From: an uncultured Acetatifactor sp.
GTDB lineage: Bacteria > Bacillota > Clostridia > Lachnospirales > Lachnospiraceae
Direction of reading: 5' to 3'
Length of the DNA: 64,000 nt
Assembly: GCA_934436245.1 (NCBI GenBank)
Contig: CAKSAM010000006.1
Span: forward strand, 55,284 to 119,283
Position numbers and translations under genes: made by a program. Positions 62,981 to 64,000 of the stretch are shown here, piece after piece (the first letter of the stretch is position 1; every line of letters starts with the position of its first letter). A model generated the notes under the pieces. It was not told the DNA's origin. It did not search any database and saw only the letters and a list, made by a program, of their open reading frames with translations.

Positions 62981-63219
62981 TATTCCATTGACATGGAATA
63001 TTTGATTCGCAATTCCTCCGACGGAAGGAATCGTCCGTGGAATGGAGACTACTATGAGCAGATCCCGGGCAGGCTTAGGCTTCAGAACAATCCTGAAAGA
63101 ACGGTTGTGCAAATGCAAAGCTTCCCAGAGGCGATTTTGCGAATAGGGATCTGAATAGTTATGAAAAAATCAGTAAAAGAAATATAAGAAATATATATGA
63201 AATAGAAAGGTAACGGAAA
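62981..63219 (+). other. Intergenic spacer leuC-leuD with hairpins
   Basis: Directly after leuC, TATTCCAT-tgac-ATGGAATA forms a hairpin without a T-tail. ATTCCTCCGACGGAAGGAAT follows as a second inverted repeat. A possible small reading frame is listed separately. Such a gap is unusual between genes for two subunits of one enzyme. Confidence 0.5.
63054..63146 (+). CDS. Possible small peptide gene in the leuC-leuD gap
   Basis: An ATG with GGAG six bases upstream opens a 30-codon frame encoding a basic, Cys- and Arg-rich peptide (begins MSRSRAGLGF, ends RRFCE). There is no similarity known to me. It could be a leader-type peptide controlling leuD or chance. Low confidence. Confidence 0.25.
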   Translation: MSRSRAGLGFRTILKERLCKCKASQRRFCE

Positions 63220-63711
63220 ATGAACAACGCAAAAGGAATAGTTTTCAAATTTGGTGATAACGTGGATACGGACGTTATCATCCCTGCAAGATATCTGAAC
63301 TCCTCCGATCCCACAGAACTTGCGGCTCATTGCATGGAGGATATTGACAAGGACTTTATCAAGAATGTAAAAAAGGGTGACATTATTGTAGCGGAGAAGA
63401 ACTTTGGCTGTGGCTCTTCCAGAGAGCATGCCCCTATCGCAATCAAGGCAGCAGGGGTCAGCTGCGTCATTGCAGAGACTTTTGCCAGAATCTTCTACCG
63501 CAATGCTATTAACATTGGACTGCCTATCATCGAGTGTCCTGAGGCATCCCGGAAGATTCAAAAAGGCGATGAAGTAGAGATCGATTTCAATACCGGCGTG
63601 ATCAAAGACCTCACCACCGGAGAAAGCTTCCAGGGACAGGCGTTCCCCGAGTTCATGCAGAAGATCATTGCAGCAGAAGGACTGATCAACTACATCAACG
63701 GACAGAACTAA
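63220..63711 (+). CDS. leuD: 3-isopropylmalate dehydratase small subunit
   Basis: The swivelling-domain subunit that completes the isomerase active site, 163 residues. [32 protein letters not shown] and [14 protein letters not shown] are family signatures. RBS GAAAGG before the ATG. It forms a complex with LeuC. Confidence 0.95.
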   Translation: MNNAKGIVFKFGDNVDTDVIIPARYLNSSDPTELAAHCMEDIDKDFIKNVKKGDIIVAEKNFGCGSSREHAPIAIKAAGVSCVIAETFARIFYRNAINIGLPIIECPEASRKIQKGDEVEIDFNTGVIKDLTTGESFQGQAFPEFMQKIIAAEGLINYINGQN

Positions 63712-63718
63712 ATTGAAA

Positions 63719-63875
63719 GTTACGAGCCATGCAAAAATAGAACGGAATACCTCGGTGGGAGCTTGCTCACACAAGAGGTTATTTCGTTCTGTTTTTATAA
63801 GGCGACAGCCGTCAATGAAATAAATGTGGAGCGCCCTTTGCGACACATTTATGAATTGAGTGCATGGCTCGTAAC
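63719..63875 (+). repeat. 157-base element bounded by 15-base perfect inverted repeats
   Basis: GTTACGAGCCATGCA (63719-63733) and TGCATGGCTCGTAAC (63861-63875) are exact inverted repeats. Between them lie a terminator hairpin (about 63748-63798) and ATAAATGTG/CACATTTAT (63820-63828, 63844-63852). The whole could fold as one branched RNA, or represent a small miniature-type mobile repeat. No second copy is present in the window. Confidence 0.7.
63748..63798 (+). terminator. Terminator after leuD
   Basis: AGAACGGAATA..CTC pairs with GAG..TATTTCGTTCT, and inside it GTGGGAGC pairs with GCTCACAC. A run of T residues (GTTTTTATAA) follows. Confidence 0.82.
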
Positions 63876-64000
63876 GTAGGTGCCCATAAAATCCACGCAG
63901 AAAGGGCTGCCCACCCCGGACTCGGATGCTAGCTACAACTGTGGATTTTCTAAAGGAAAGTGGCCAAGTGCTTCTCATCATGACGGGGCCGCCTTTACGT
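63876..64000 (+). other. Structured non-coding region at the window end
   Basis: No coding frame is recognised. AAAATCCAC and GTGGATTTT (about 63888-63896 and 63941-63949) enclose a GC-rich segment containing GGGCTGCCCACCCCGGAC. A further inverted pair GTGGCC/GGCCGC follows near the edge. It could be part of a structured RNA or the leader of the next gene, cut by the window boundary. Confidence 0.35.

Overview
The window looks like chromosomal DNA from a spore-forming, Gram-positive member of the Clostridia, most likely a gut Lachnospiraceae. Reasons: the dxs-tlyA-nadK-argR-recN run and spoIVB typical of Clostridia, lipobox signal peptides on solute-binding proteins, AGGAGG-type ribosome binding sites with some TTG and GTG starts, and moderate GC. 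No rRNA or tRNA gene, prophage or transposase was recognised.

Layout. 1-4772: the end of dxs, then tlyA, nadK, argR and recN, closed by a terminator. 4820-10604: a self-contained fructose operon (fruK, fruA, an HPr, Enzyme I and a DeoR-type regulator). 10709-13757: spoIVB and a multi-pass membrane protein. 13835-31739: a defence island. It holds a stand-alone DUF3883 nuclease, a first CRISPR leader and array, a compositionally odd transglutaminase-like gene, a second partial leader with one broken repeat, a restriction-modification operon (cytosine methyltransferase, DUF3883 nuclease, cytosine methyltransferase), a third leader with a short array, and an eight-gene type III CRISPR operon. 31808-35774: aroC on the minus strand, a VanY-type carboxypeptidase, tgt and yajC. 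35911-44484: leuB-ilvD-ilvB, an L,D-transpeptidase, serC and serA. 44657-45430: a PHP-domain enzyme. 45739-55600: a six-gene ABC-type operon with two very large solute-binding lipoproteins. 55683-61493: a YgjP-like metalloprotein (minus), thiN, a DUF4430 lipoprotein with an ECF-type membrane protein, and a two-component system. 61709-63711: leuC and leuD. The last 290 bases are rich in RNA-like structure.

How the parts work together. The type III operon encodes a Cas10 without an HD nuclease, a 694-residue protein that reads as a Cas7-Cas5-Cas11 fusion, a tandem double Cas7, a Csx19-like subunit, a large Cas7-like RAMP (TIGR03986 type) and Cas6. Two accessory proteins precede them: a CARF-HEPN ribonuclease and a small protein that could be a ring nuclease. 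This composition resembles the fused III-D variant architecture. cas1 and cas2 are absent. Four of the five spacers read as open coding sequence on their reverse complement, as expected if the crRNAs are antisense to phage mRNA. Three related leaders, with cargo genes between them, suggest that the CRISPR locus was duplicated and then used as a landing site for other defence or accessory genes.

All calls rest on reading the sequence and on remembered family features. No database search was run.
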